Source: Globomyces pollinis-pini (lineage: Eukaryota > Chytridiomycota > Chytridiomycetes > Rhizophydiales > Globomycetaceae). Taken from it: a stretch of DNA of 16,786 bases. Under the pieces are notes generated by a model. It was not told the DNA's origin. It was given only the letters and a program-made list of their open reading frames with translations, and ran no database searches. The stretch lies in contig MU621443.1 of the NCBI GenBank assembly GCA_025399215.1, positions 1 through 16,786 of the forward strand. The letters run 5' to 3'. The translations under genes were made by a program, and so were the position numbers. Of the stretch, positions 7,766 to 16,054 are shown in pieces (the first letter of the stretch is position 1; each line of letters opens with the position of its first letter).

Positions 7766-8873
7766 TTACAATTTTACTAACGCTTCAGTTTTTGGTACAG
7801 CCAGTCTCTTGAACATCATTTCTTCTGTTACATCCTCCAGACCACAACCTCTACATTTATAGCAGTCCTTACAAAAGAAACATCTTAAATGAGCTGGCAC
7901 ATCATGAGAGCGTTCAGTGGATTGATGATTGAAACCTTTCATATTGCAAACACTACAGGCTTGTTTTCCACTAACCAATCCAGATCCAGTACATCCTAAA
8001 TATAAAACACGATGACTAATATTTACCTTTGCAAACAGCACAAGTTTTACACCTTTCATTTGGTTTACGATCATGTTTAGTTGAGCTTTCATGTTTGAAG
8101 CCCAACCCTTCGCATTTGGGGCATTTGACTTTCTGGGCTAACATTTCAAGCACTTGTTGTCTTTGATCGACTTCTTTACCAGGACCAGTTGTTAATTGTT
8201 GCATAATCTTTAACACTTCCTCTGTTATCGGTATTCCAAGAATACCCATCATGTGAGGATGAAGATTTGCAGGGTCAATAAATGGCACAAATGGAAATCC
8301 TCCGGATCCATAGGGTGTATTTGTAGGAACCTACAGAAAATAAGAATTAAAATAGTTAATGTACTAAAGGTGGAATGACAGTTAATCCAGGTCCTAATGA
8401 CTTGTTGGCGAGCTGAATGAAAGGTCCCGCTTTTCCTCCAGTGCTTTTAGCATTTGCCTTTCGGTTCTTAACCTGTAGATGAGCAAACTTTCGAAGCTCT
8501 TCAATTCTGGCTTTATCCAACACACACTTTCCATTACAATCTGTATAATGGAATATAAACAAAAACAAATAAAAATACCTCTACATTCCTCACAATCAAA
8601 ACATTTGACAAACTCCGAAACTTTATGAGGAGCAGGTGCATTTGATTTATGAATAAATCCTTTAGCCTGACATCGTTTGCATTTGAGAACACCCATCGTT
8701 ACTCCAGAACCATCACAAACAAAGCAATCTGCGCAACGTTTACAACGTAAAGTAGGTGCTTTATCATGTTTCTCCACTGATGAATGAACATATCCCAACC
8801 CTTCACATCTAGGACATGCTGCTCTATTGTCAATATCCGCCAAGACTTTGTATTCATCTAATTGTGGATCCAT
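7766..8873 (-). CDS. Internally duplicated cysteine-cluster (DnaJ-zinc-finger-like) protein
   Basis: A 334-residue protein from four exons: 8873-8579, 8540-8365, 8330-8027, 7995-7766. Introns are 38, 34 and 31 nt (8541-8578, 8331-8364, 7996-8026). It has two copies of one module, at residues 20-104 and 227-309. Each starts C-P-x-C-E-G-L-G and continues with C-x2-C-x2-C-x2-C followed by (D/T)GSG, then C-x2-C-x3-KGF-x-H, then C-x2-C-x2-C-x2-C. Cysteine spacing is nearly the same in both: 24 from C20 to C44 and from C227 to C251, then 21 in each. The CxxCxGxG-type motifs recall the zinc-binding region of DnaJ, but there is no J domain. The linker (about 105-226) is basic then helical. Probably a zinc protein acting in protein or RNA interactions; I cannot name the partner. 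Confidence 0.82.
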
Positions 8874-8930
8874 TGTAATTATAATAAGTAAAAAATATGA
8901 TACGTGAAATTTACTACCTTTATCAAAGGA

Positions 8931-9017
8931 ATGAATGATATTAAACCAAATGATGGAAACTATTATGGCACTTTCCCTTTATTAGATGCATTTATCAATG
9001 ATTATTTAGGTATGTGA
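8931..9017 (+). other. Possible short coding relic or small ORF (28 codons)
   Basis: ATG at 8931 opens 28 codons (MNDIKPNDGNYYGTF and on) to TGA. The composition looks protein-like, and a GTATGT that could be a 5' splice site lies at the end (FINDYLG). I found no matching 3' exon before the next gene at 9150. Weak support. Confidence 0.2.
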
Positions 9018-9107
9018 CTCCCTGATGAAAGCTTGTACAATGTAAACACACCAAAACTACTTTGTCTTCAATTCATTATCATATGCACAAATATTATGAA
9101 TGGTTCT

Positions 9108-9115
9108 TATATAAA
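9108..9115 (+). promoter_or_regulatory. TATA box of the 55-residue peptide precursor
   Basis: TATATAAA lies 42 bp before the ATG at 9150, the same spacing class as for the other small secreted genes in the window. Confidence 0.6.
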
Positions 9116-9149
9116 TCAATCAAAATTATGTTGACTGTTGTATCTATCA

Positions 9150-9317
9150 ATGCAACTATTCACGTTAATAAGTATTTCAACTGTCTTGGCCTACCCAATA
9201 TCAATTCTTTCTGAAGATTCTTCAAGTATTAATCTTAAGCGTTCTGATTCGCAAGTTAGAAATGCCAAAATCTTCCGACGTGACTTTCGAAAGTTCCGAC
9301 GGCTTGAAGCATTTTAA
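9150..9317 (+). CDS. Small secreted peptide precursor with dibasic sites
   Basis: A 55-residue intronless gene. Residues 1-14 are a signal peptide (MQLFTLISISTVLA, then Tyr-Pro). The rest is short and basic with processing pairs: Lys-Arg at 30-31, Arg-Arg at 43-44 and Arg-Arg at 50-51. Cutting there would release a propeptide (about 15-29), peptides of about 10 and 5 residues, and a four-residue tail. The last third is strongly cationic with aromatic residues (KIFRRDFRKFRRLEAF), so a membrane-active or signalling peptide is possible; this is inference. Support for a real gene: TATA box at 9108-9115, AATAAA at 9331-9336 just after the stop, signal peptide and clean ATG. It resembles the precursor at 3213-3458 in layout, not in sequence. 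Confidence 0.68.
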   Translation: MQLFTLISISTVLAYPISILSEDSSSINLKRSDSQVRNAKIFRRDFRKFRRLEAF

Positions 9318-9330
9318 CTAGTTGATTTTC

Positions 9331-9336
9331 AATAAA
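9331..9336 (+). terminator. Polyadenylation signal of the 55-residue precursor
   Basis: AATAAA begins 14 bases after the stop at 9317. The neighbouring SHIPPO gene ends at 9399 on the other strand, so this short gap serves two converging genes. Confidence 0.55.
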
Positions 9337-9398
9337 TGATGATTTTAAATACATAAAATAAACTGTGATAAAAGAGAATATATTTGCTTTTCAAATCG

Positions 9399-11666
9399 TC
9401 AAACTGATACACCCTTTCCTGGTTGTATGTCACTTTGGAATGTAACATTATGAGTCTTTTTCAATAAAGAAGTTTCTTGTTCCCTGGAATAAGAGCCAGG
9501 TCCAGGAATAGCTTCATATTTTTGGTCAAATCGTTTTCCCTAAACCGTCAATGTTATTTACTATACCGTAGACAGAAACCCTGCCTTCGTTATGACAGCC
9601 GGCTTTTTATCCTGTGCTATTGGGATATATTGATCAGGTGCTGGAGTGTGCTGGGTTACTAATGTTTACTATTTTGCCATAACGTACCATTGAAAATTTC
9701 TCTTTTGCTACGACTTGCCAAAACGCCCACAACATTCGCTCTACCAGTGTCTTTGATGTGTTCAAACGCCTCGGAAACATCATAAGCACCAGGAGGTGGT
9801 AAATCTAAAAATTAATACCCGAAAAGCAATACCAGGAACTCGTTCTTCAAACCTCGAAGCTTGTGATCCAAAAACAGGTACATGAAAGTTAGAACTCTCA
9901 AATTCATTTTGGCCGAGTATCACAACACCAGGTCCTCGTAATGCCAATTTCTGTATCCGGCTCTCTAATGCTTGCCGTCTACCAGCAGATCTTCTAGATT
10001 TTCGTTTTGGGTTTTTATCTTCTAGATTGTCTTTATCATAAGCAGCTGGACCAGGCTGAATAGTCTGTTGGTGGTAAGACTACCATTATAACTAACCTCT
10101 TTTGGTGGCCTAAACCGCTCGGAAATACTGCCAAAAGCTGCCATGGGTTGTCCAACGAATACCGTGTTTCGCTTTCTAGTCTTATTATAGATACCATTTA
10201 TCTATCATTAACCAAATTACCATCCTTACCGCATCGATGTCATACGAACCAACAGCAGGCTCTTTCTGATAATGATACTGATCTTGAAATCTTTTGCTAG
10301 ATGATCCAAATGGTTTTGGTTTTCGCGAATGAGGCTTTTGGTAAATATGGTGCGTTCTAAACTTACCTTCTCTGGAGTTGCCTCTGGAAAGTAAGCTCCC
10401 GGACCAGGGATTTTCATTAATTCAGAATTTATGTATGTAGTTGAGTTTCCTTTTCCTACGATTGTCAAGCTTAGAGTTGATACCTCCCAATCGAATCCTA
10501 TTCTTTGGCTTTTCTAGATTATCCGCAATCGGGTCCTTGACTTCATAAGCACCAGGACTAGGATAATCAAAGGAAGGAATATTATTACCCAGGGATCCCT
10601 TTTTTAACAGATGACTGGATGATCTCATCTGTAATTCTTTTACAAGGTGCCAATGTCATCAAAGCAGGGTTCATACATTTGGTTTTTGATTGTAAATACT
10701 TTTCTCCTTGTTGATATTCATAAGCACTTGGGCCAGGGTTATCGTAAATCCTGAAACTCAGTCTATTCCTTCCTCTTGCAAAGCTATTTCCTTTGTTTTC
10801 ATGTTTTGCTTTTTCAACAAATGAAAATAAATGTTTCGGTGCATCCTATCTATCAGCAACTAGATTTTGCACCTCCTTCCGAAGTTTGGGTGGTTTTCTA
10901 GGTTCCAGATCACCATCTATCATTAAAAGAAATAATCAAGAATACCAGTATTTTCTTGATAACCATACACATTGTTTCCTTTCGGTATGCTAGGAGGTAT
11001 GTATTTACGTTGCCAACTGATTGTGGAATCCTTGATTGGTTTTGAAACTTTTATGGTTGGTGTATGAGAATTATTTCCCTTATTGACTAATGATATTGTT
11101 TTTCCGAGAGTTTGGACAATTTTGGCATCATCATCAGGAATTACTTCAGCTTCTAACTCTGAATAATCTTTCAGAGCACTAATCTCCTTTAAAAATGCTG
11201 GAGTGTATTCTCTAGCAATTGGCTGTTGATTTAAACCAATTGCATTGTTCTTCTTAATGATGCTTTTTAACTTTTGGTCTGATTTTCTGTTAGCAGTTGT
11301 TGGTATAACATATGCGTCTGGAGCAGGCACGACAGTTTTTGCACTTCGAAATCTGATTGTTTTCGAACGACCAAAGAGTGCTGATCCTTCCATTTTGTGA
11401 GTCAATTCCACACCAAAGGAGTAATCATAATTTCCAGGAGGTGGTCCGTGATTGACTTGTTTCTCAAAGAAAGATACTCTGGGAGTCAATGATAGAAAGG
11501 GTGCGTATCTGGCGAATGGTTAGTATCTTACAATGCTGTACCCAGAATTACCAACTGTTTTCCCTGCAACCAATACTTCTTCATTATTCAAATAACAACC
11601 TGGTCCCAAAAGGGGATTGTTGTCGTTTCCTGGTGTTAAGAATTTCCTCTCAGATCTTGAATACAT
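9399..11666 (-). CDS. SHIPPO/STPGR-repeat flagellar protein (ODF3-like)
   Basis: A 647-residue protein from 12 exons: 11666-11542, 11508-10946, 10916-10873, 10845-10589, 10557-10484, 10455-10367, 10334-10230, 10201-10097, 10064-9833, 9804-9688, 9658-9567, 9539-9399. The 11 introns are 27-33 nt and keep one frame throughout; several joins rebuild a repeat motif. It contains about eleven Pro-Gly-Pro-x-x-Tyr (STPGR) motifs: LGPGCY 20-25, GPPPGNY 63-69, PAPDAY near 103, NPGPSAY near 280, IPGPGAY near 328 and 370, PAVGSY near 410, QPGPAAY near 457, PPPGAY near 534, TPAPDQY near 575, IPGPGSY near 612. Between them lie APF.S..PR-type segments. The family binds flagellar microtubules, so the organism likely has a motile flagellum. 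Start MYSRSER fits family openings. The weakest intron is 10846-10872 (GTGCAA donor). Confidence 0.88.
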
Positions 11667-11708
11667 GGAGTAGTTTATAAACAAGTAATATACTAACAAA
11701 TTGTTCAC

Positions 11709-12228
11709 AATGAAATCTTATAAGTTGACATCATCAAAAAAGGTTATCATGACAATGACGCTAGAATAGAAGCACTTTCCAAATCGTACACGCTAGTCTC
11801 CCTCAGACCACTAATTCAAATTACACGTACTTGTGAATCAGTTCTGAATTATTTTTATGGTCATCTTCACCACGCCACACCAGCTATATAAAAAGTTTTG
11901 TTGGGGAATTTTTTCTTATCCAACCACAACTATAAACGACAATGACGAAAGGCTGTTCAAAGCTCAACCCGCTTCCTGTACGGGATTCTGTGGTTTGAAA
12001 TGCTTTAAGAGTGCACGCCTTATCATCACCTTGTTACAGCAAGATGCACGGGAAAGGGTTCTGAGTCGTTTTTTGTTATTTGTGTTGGTTTCCTTTCGTC
12101 TTCACCCTTTGTGGTTAGCTAATTTTGAGTACCCTTTTCATTTGATAGACTTTTTCTGTTGTCTAAACTTGCTTGTTCTTGAGTACTGCCGTTTCAGCGG
12201 TAAAGCTACGAGTTCATTAAGCCAGGAA
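11709..12228. other. Intergenic stretch with TATA box and possible decayed Cys-rich gene
   Basis: TATATAAAA lies at 11885-11893. The first ATG after it, at 11942, opens only 18 codons (MTKGCSKLNPLPVRDSVV) before TGA. One frame over, the next bases read PASCTGFCGLKCFKSA with regular cysteines. A single-base shift would join the two, so this may be a broken small cysteine-rich gene. A 128-codon frame that starts at 11857 reads through the TATA box and is unlikely as such. Nothing else is seen here. Confidence 0.3.
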
Positions 12229-12365
12229 ATAAGAGGTACGTAAAGGAAACGATTTATTAGAAATAATTAACAATAACTGCCAAAGCTGTGACATGGTTTT
12301 GGTTGACAAGGAGCACGAGTGCATACAATCTTTTCAGTAATACAGGTAGTGACAACACCACAATC
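12229..12365. repeat. 137-bp direct repeat, copy 1 (with 16405-16541)
   Basis: This segment matches 16405-16541 over 137 bp without gaps and with three mismatches by eye. It covers the 3' flank and the last 32 or so codons of the 10-cysteine gene. Homology stops sharply at both ends, as expected of a duplication breakpoint. Confidence 0.85.
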
Positions 12366-12371
12366 CCACAC
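12267..12371 (-). pseudogene. 3' fragment of the 10-cysteine gene
   Basis: Reverse strand. The last 31 codons of the 10-cysteine gene (from DCGVVTTC to HSFGSYC and TAA) are kept, but the first half is replaced by unrelated sequence with an in-frame TGA just upstream. There is no start codon for the frame. Against copy B it has three changes, all amino-acid changing (Val to Ile, Gln to Glu, Pro to Arg), which fits loss of constraint. It also keeps the reverse-strand AATAAA. Confidence 0.8.
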
Positions 12372-12663
12372 TTCACCAATATATTTTATGGCATTCCGTT
12401 AGATTTTCAAGACACGTAGGAGCGTTAGAATCAAGTACATAAAATATCGTGTTCACTTTACTATTATTAGTTATGTATGTTCACATGATTGAATGTGATA
12501 TGAAGTAGGGAATCTTGAACCACTCTACTATAATCTTTTTCATTATCTAATTGCTCAGTTTAATCAACTTCCAAGTATATTTCTAAAATAGTGAATTACA
12601 ATCTTTCTTCAAAAGGGTTGATCTTGCACTCGATCCTCCCTTTTTCTTTGATTTCCCTTTTTC
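12372..12663. other. Intergenic stretch upstream of the CRN gene, nothing specific
   Basis: AT-rich sequence between the gene fragment and the CRN-type gene. A pyrimidine-rich tract directly precedes the ATG at 12664. No TATA box at the spacing seen for the small secreted genes. Confidence 0.4.
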
Positions 12664-13923
12664 ATGTCATCGCAAAAGTTATGGGTTCAACACCAAACTA
12701 CTGCAAAGACATCCCGACCTACAAAAGTCTCTTTTGATGACTGTGCTGATGTGGATGACTTTCTCAGAAAAATCAAGAAGGAGTTTGCTCTCACCGTTCC
12801 TGCATCTCAACTCACCCTCTACCGACTCAAGGACGGGCAAGAGTTCGAAATCGATGTTGGAGACTCTCCTGCGGATTATGCGACTGAAAACTCAAGAATG
12901 ACCCCTTTCATTGTCAAGACTGCCGAACCCTTTACACAAGTTCAACCTGCTGCATTGTTCTCACCTTGTAAAATCCTCTTCTACAACAACCTTTGCAACG
13001 CCACTGAAAATGATAGATGGATTTCGTTTGAACAAGATATTCCTTCCTCAACGTTGAGCCATCTTTTCGTTCGGGACAGTTATCAATCTATCGCATCAAG
13101 CATTCGGCCCGGCATCAACAAAACAATCATCACTGGAACCCCCGGAATTGGCAAGTCTCTGTTTCTCATTTATCTCTTGTGGAGGCTAGTCAAGGCTGGA
13201 AAACGGGTGCTTTTCGTTTATCATCCAGTCACAATCTACTATGATGGACAAGGTGGTGTGTTTGAGTTGAGCAGTCTACCATCAGTTGTTGACCACTCAT
13301 TTTGGACATCTGACTTGTGGTGTTTGTTTGATGCTAAAGCCAAGCAAGAATTACATTTAAGTGCATTTCCCTATGAATGGTGTACATTTGTATTGTCAAC
13401 CTCCCCGCGAAGAGAATTGGTTAATGATTTTAAGAAACCCCCTCGCCCTCAGGTCTTTTACATGCCTATATGGACTGAAACAGAATTGGAAACCATTTTC
13501 CCTTGTTTTTCTACTGCTACTGACTGGCAGAACCGTTTCAAAATCCTTGGTGGAATTCCCCGGTATGTACTAGAAGATTTAGACTATGAGCCAACAAAGT
13601 TACTTGAAGCAGCATGTGACCAATGTAACTTAGATGATTGTATCAAGATAATTGGCTTGGACTCGACCTTCACAGAAAAGTCCGAAGTTGTCCATTCTTT
13701 GGTGCACGTGACATCTGAATCCCCTTTCACAAAATCATCTGTTAAGTTCGCCTCTCAAGCTGCATTGGATATCATTGTTGAAAAGAAGGGAACAGTAGCG
13801 AAACGCAAGATGTCAGAACTCTTGGCCTCGTGCGCAGGAAACCCTCTTACTGCTGCACTTTGTGTATATATTTTTGAACCACACGCCATTGATATGCTGC
13901 AGACTACTGTAAATAACATTTGA
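12664..13923 (+). CDS. Crinkler (CRN)-type protein: header plus P-loop NTPase, no visible effector domain
   Basis: A 419-residue intronless protein of the Crinkler/RHS-like group, host-directed or self-competition effectors in oomycetes and early fungi. Residues 1-85 form a ubiquitin-like header (KLWVQ near 5-9, DDFLRKIKKEF, LTLYRLKDGQEFEI). The NTPase part has Walker A GTPGIGKS at 158-165, a Walker-B-like hydrophobic strand near 216-223 (DLWCLFDA), a sensor-type strand FVLSTSPRREL near 242-252, MPIWTETEL near 267 and LGGIPRYVLE near 295. It ends with YIFEPHAIDMLQ and a stop. Family members usually carry a further C-terminal domain, often a nuclease or kinase, which is missing here; no continuing frame is seen downstream. 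It is either a short family form or a truncated gene. There is no classical signal peptide. Codon use is more GC-rich than in neighbours. Confidence 0.83.
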   Translation: MSSQKLWVQHQTTAKTSRPTKVSFDDCADVDDFLRKIKKEFALTVPASQLTLYRLKDGQEFEIDVGDSPADYATENSRMTPFIVKTAEPFTQVQPAALFSPCKILFYNNLCNATENDRWISFEQDIPSSTLSHLFVRDSYQSIASSIRPGINKTIITGTPGIGKSLFLIYLLWRLVKAGKRVLFVYHPVTIYYDGQGGVFELSSLPSVVDHSFWTSDLWCLFDAKAKQELHLSAFPYEWCTFVLSTSPRRELVNDFKKPPRPQVFYMPIWTETELETIFPCFSTATDWQNRFKILGGIPRYVLEDLDYEPTKLLEAACDQCNLDDCIKIIGLDSTFTEKSEVVHSLVHVTSESPFTKSSVKFASQAALDIIVEKKGTVAKRKMSELLASCAGNPLTAALCVYIFEPHAIDMLQTTVNNI

Positions 13924-14070
13924 CATTCCCAATTTATTTATTTTTATCATTATTGTGCTCAACAATGCACCACCGGTGATTGTTTGACACGAGTGAACAA
14001 TTTTAAGATGAGATTTGAAAACGATTTACAAATTTTTGGGGACTTTTCAATATAATTGACCAGGTAACAA
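13924..14070. other. 3' flank of the CRN gene
   Basis: AT-rich spacer leading into the 30-bp repeat. It contains no continuation of the CRN reading frame in any of the three forward frames. Confidence 0.4.
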
Positions 14071-14222
14071 TTACAATTGTACACTGTGACGTGAAGATTA
14101 TTACAATTGTTCACTGTGACGTGAAGATTATTACAATTGTACACTGTGACGTGAAGATTATTACAATTGTACACTGTGACGTGAAGATTATTACAATTGT
14201 AAACGTGAGAATTACAATTGTA
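14071..14222. repeat. 30-bp tandem repeat with palindromes and CRE-like motifs
   Basis: Four full 30-bp units run from 14071 to 14190 with one base of variation, followed by a degraded fifth unit and a lone ACAATTGT to about 14222. Each unit has the palindrome TTACAATTGT(A) and the element TGTGACGTGA, which contains the TGACGT core of cAMP-response elements. Open frames across it on both strands are a by-product of the 30-bp period and are not called. The array sits between the CRN gene and a decayed gene, so a promoter or a simple minisatellite are the main options. Confidence 0.85.
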
Positions 14223-15034
14223 ATGTCTGTACACCTCAAGGTATGGATAAGACTAGTTGCTACTCTCAGTGACACTGCTTTAGAACAAGAGCTCAAATTA
14301 AAATTAATCAACAAAAACTCTATTAATGCATTTGCAAGAGCTTTCGTCGTCCGGAAAGTGATTCTCATACGTTCAGAAGTGGAAGTTATGAAGCCCACCC
14401 CCACGCAGATACAATCAATTTATTACTTTCTATTGGAGAAGCTGCATTATCTGCCATCAACTCAGACTCACCTGGCAGTCCTGTTCCATATGCAGTGAGT
14501 CCCCATTTGGACATTGGTTGAAAAACAAAGTAATAACAAAAGAATTGTCATTTACAAGTCCTAATTACCTACCAACAATTGTACTAACGGACCAATTCCA
14601 AAGTACCTGCAAATTAGACAAATCATTGGACAAGACCTTTTCGCTCTTGAAAGTAGCTTTCTGACTCAAAAAGAATTTAGTAGTCACACCTTGCAAGCGC
14701 TTAACTGGAACTGTACCTTTTGTCATTTGTACATTGTATATTATCAGTTCCTCCATGACTACCCGTTTATTCAGGATTACCTTGGACAACTATTCGTAAT
14801 GAATGCAATCACTGGAAGAAAGGGCTGGATGGTGATGAAGCCAAAGGATTACCTTCTTCAGATTATACGTCGTTTTCGTTTTGGAAAGGATCGTTGCCAC
14901 CCAATCGTGAATATCAACTAGAGTTAAGCAATTCTCCTGCAAACTCTCATTCACTTAAAGATGATACTCTAGATGGCGCTGAATATGAAAGTGAAATGGT
15001 TATTTCTACAGGCTTAATCAACCTGAACATCTAA
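14223..15034 (+). pseudogene. Decayed gene of unknown family, in several frames
   Basis: Protein-like sequence runs along this stretch but changes frame and meets stops. Pieces seen: LINKNSINAFARAF in one frame (about 14268-14346); PESDSHTFRSGSYEAHPHAD then LLLSIGEAALSAIN and SPGSPVPYA in the next (14327-14518); PIPKYLQIRQIIGQDLFALE (about 14590-14650); and an open run of 91 codons, 14759-15034, with WTTIRNECNHWKKGLDGDEA, DYTSFSFWKGSLPPNREYQL and DGAEYESEMVIST. A TGA at 14756-14758 blocks the last run upstream. Small introns could explain some shifts, but I could not place GT-AG pairs that make one frame. I do not recognise the family. The minus-strand frame at 14565-14789 is less protein-like. 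Confidence 0.45.
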
Positions 15035-15248
15035 AATAAAAATCATTTTAGAGCTGAAGCTACTATATACAAAATATAAATCGACTTGCTCAATAATTTC
15101 ATATGCTCCTGTAAGAATTCCATCCTTTCCAATCTTTTGTATTTCCATCATTATAGCACATTGATTTGTCTCAAACTAGTAATTTACAGTTTCCATCAAA
15201 ACAGTTGTAAACAATTCTCCATGCCATTAATTCTCTCTATCATTTTCT
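15035..15248. other. AT-rich spacer between two decayed genes
   Basis: An AATAAA just after the stop at 15034 could be a polyadenylation signal. A short open run follows with no recognised motif. It might be the missing N-terminal part of the RING/TRAF gene, but stops break it. Confidence 0.35.
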
Positions 15249-16054
15249 CAACTCCAAACTGCAATTGATTCCCTTGAACTTCAATTATCAACATTTAAGT
15301 GCTTTATGGAATTTGAAATTTTTTACAAAAGTCAAATTGAAAAACTATTTTCTACCTTTATTATAGAAAATGATTCAAGTAACTTCAATCTTGAGCGAGA
15401 TGATTTGATATGTTCAATCTGTTATGAGATAGTTAGTACCCCATGAATTCATTTTCAGAATGCGAATCATGCTTTGGTTGAAGCATGAAAGTTGTCCACA
15501 ATGCAGAGTGAGCAAAAGATGTTATTAATGGGCTGTTCAAGAACAGATAGAAATTTGCCCATACAAACAGTACAAATGCAAATTTTGTGATAAATTCATA
15601 TCCATACAATCATTGAACAAACATATCAAATCAACATGTACGATTAATTGAACGGAAGAAACAAAGGATGACCATAGTGGTTTATTAGCACTACTGCCAT
15701 ACCACACATCAAATGTTCAAGGCTATTACTTTGAATTAAAGAAATTATTTGTAGTTTTGTACTTTCAGTATGTCTTGATGTTTCTCAGGCAAGAATCCAA
15801 ATGGTTAGTTTCAGTCTTGAATCATAAGAAAGAAACCAAAAATATAAAAATTACATACCGGCTACCAAAACGAGTTTGATGTATTTTCTACTCTTCAGAT
15901 TCAACCAACATATTCATTGGACCAAGTTGAACAACTACCAGAGATACCAATAGAACCAGTTGATATAAAGTTTGAATTACTAACAGAAGGTAATGATAGT
16001 GATGGGGCTGATAATTTCTTTGCAAGATTATTACAACCAGTACTTGATAATTAA
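15249..16054 (+). pseudogene. Decayed RING-finger/TRAF-type zinc-finger gene
   Basis: An open run from 15249 reads as a helical stretch (LQTAIDSLELQLSTFKCFM) and then the start of a RING finger, DDLICSICYEIVSTP, before TGA at 15444-15446. One base over, from about 15475, come WLKHESCPQCRVSK (the RING end) and, past TAA at 15526, EQIEICPYKQYKCKFCDKF with HIKSTC, a TRAF-type zinc finger. TGA at 15649 interrupts again, and the frame then continues (HSGLLALLPYHTSN onward). Two well-formed GT-AG introns of 30 nt (15759-15788) and 25 nt (15874-15898) lead to a last exon ending TAA at 16052. In the intact state this would be a RING-type E3 ubiquitin ligase. A frameshift, a lost RING core and two nonsense codons mark it as dead, unless the assembly has errors. 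Confidence 0.65.

Noticed and set aside
10846..10872. 15-nt intron (10846-10860) in the SHIPPO gene
   Set aside because: It would also keep frame, but all other introns are 25 nt or more; the 27-nt choice fits better though its donor is weak.
14071..14222. CRISPR-like array
   Set aside because: Units are contiguous with no unique spacers, in a eukaryotic context. It is a plain tandem repeat.
13959..14498. Open frames on both strands across the 30-bp repeat
   Set aside because: A 30-bp unit without stops keeps frames open; the translated repeats have no other support.
15526..15651. Stop-codon reassignment to explain in-frame TAA and TGA in the RING/TRAF gene
   Set aside because: TAA, TAG and TGA each end an intact gene in this window (ligase, BUD13, SHIPPO), so decay is the simpler reading.
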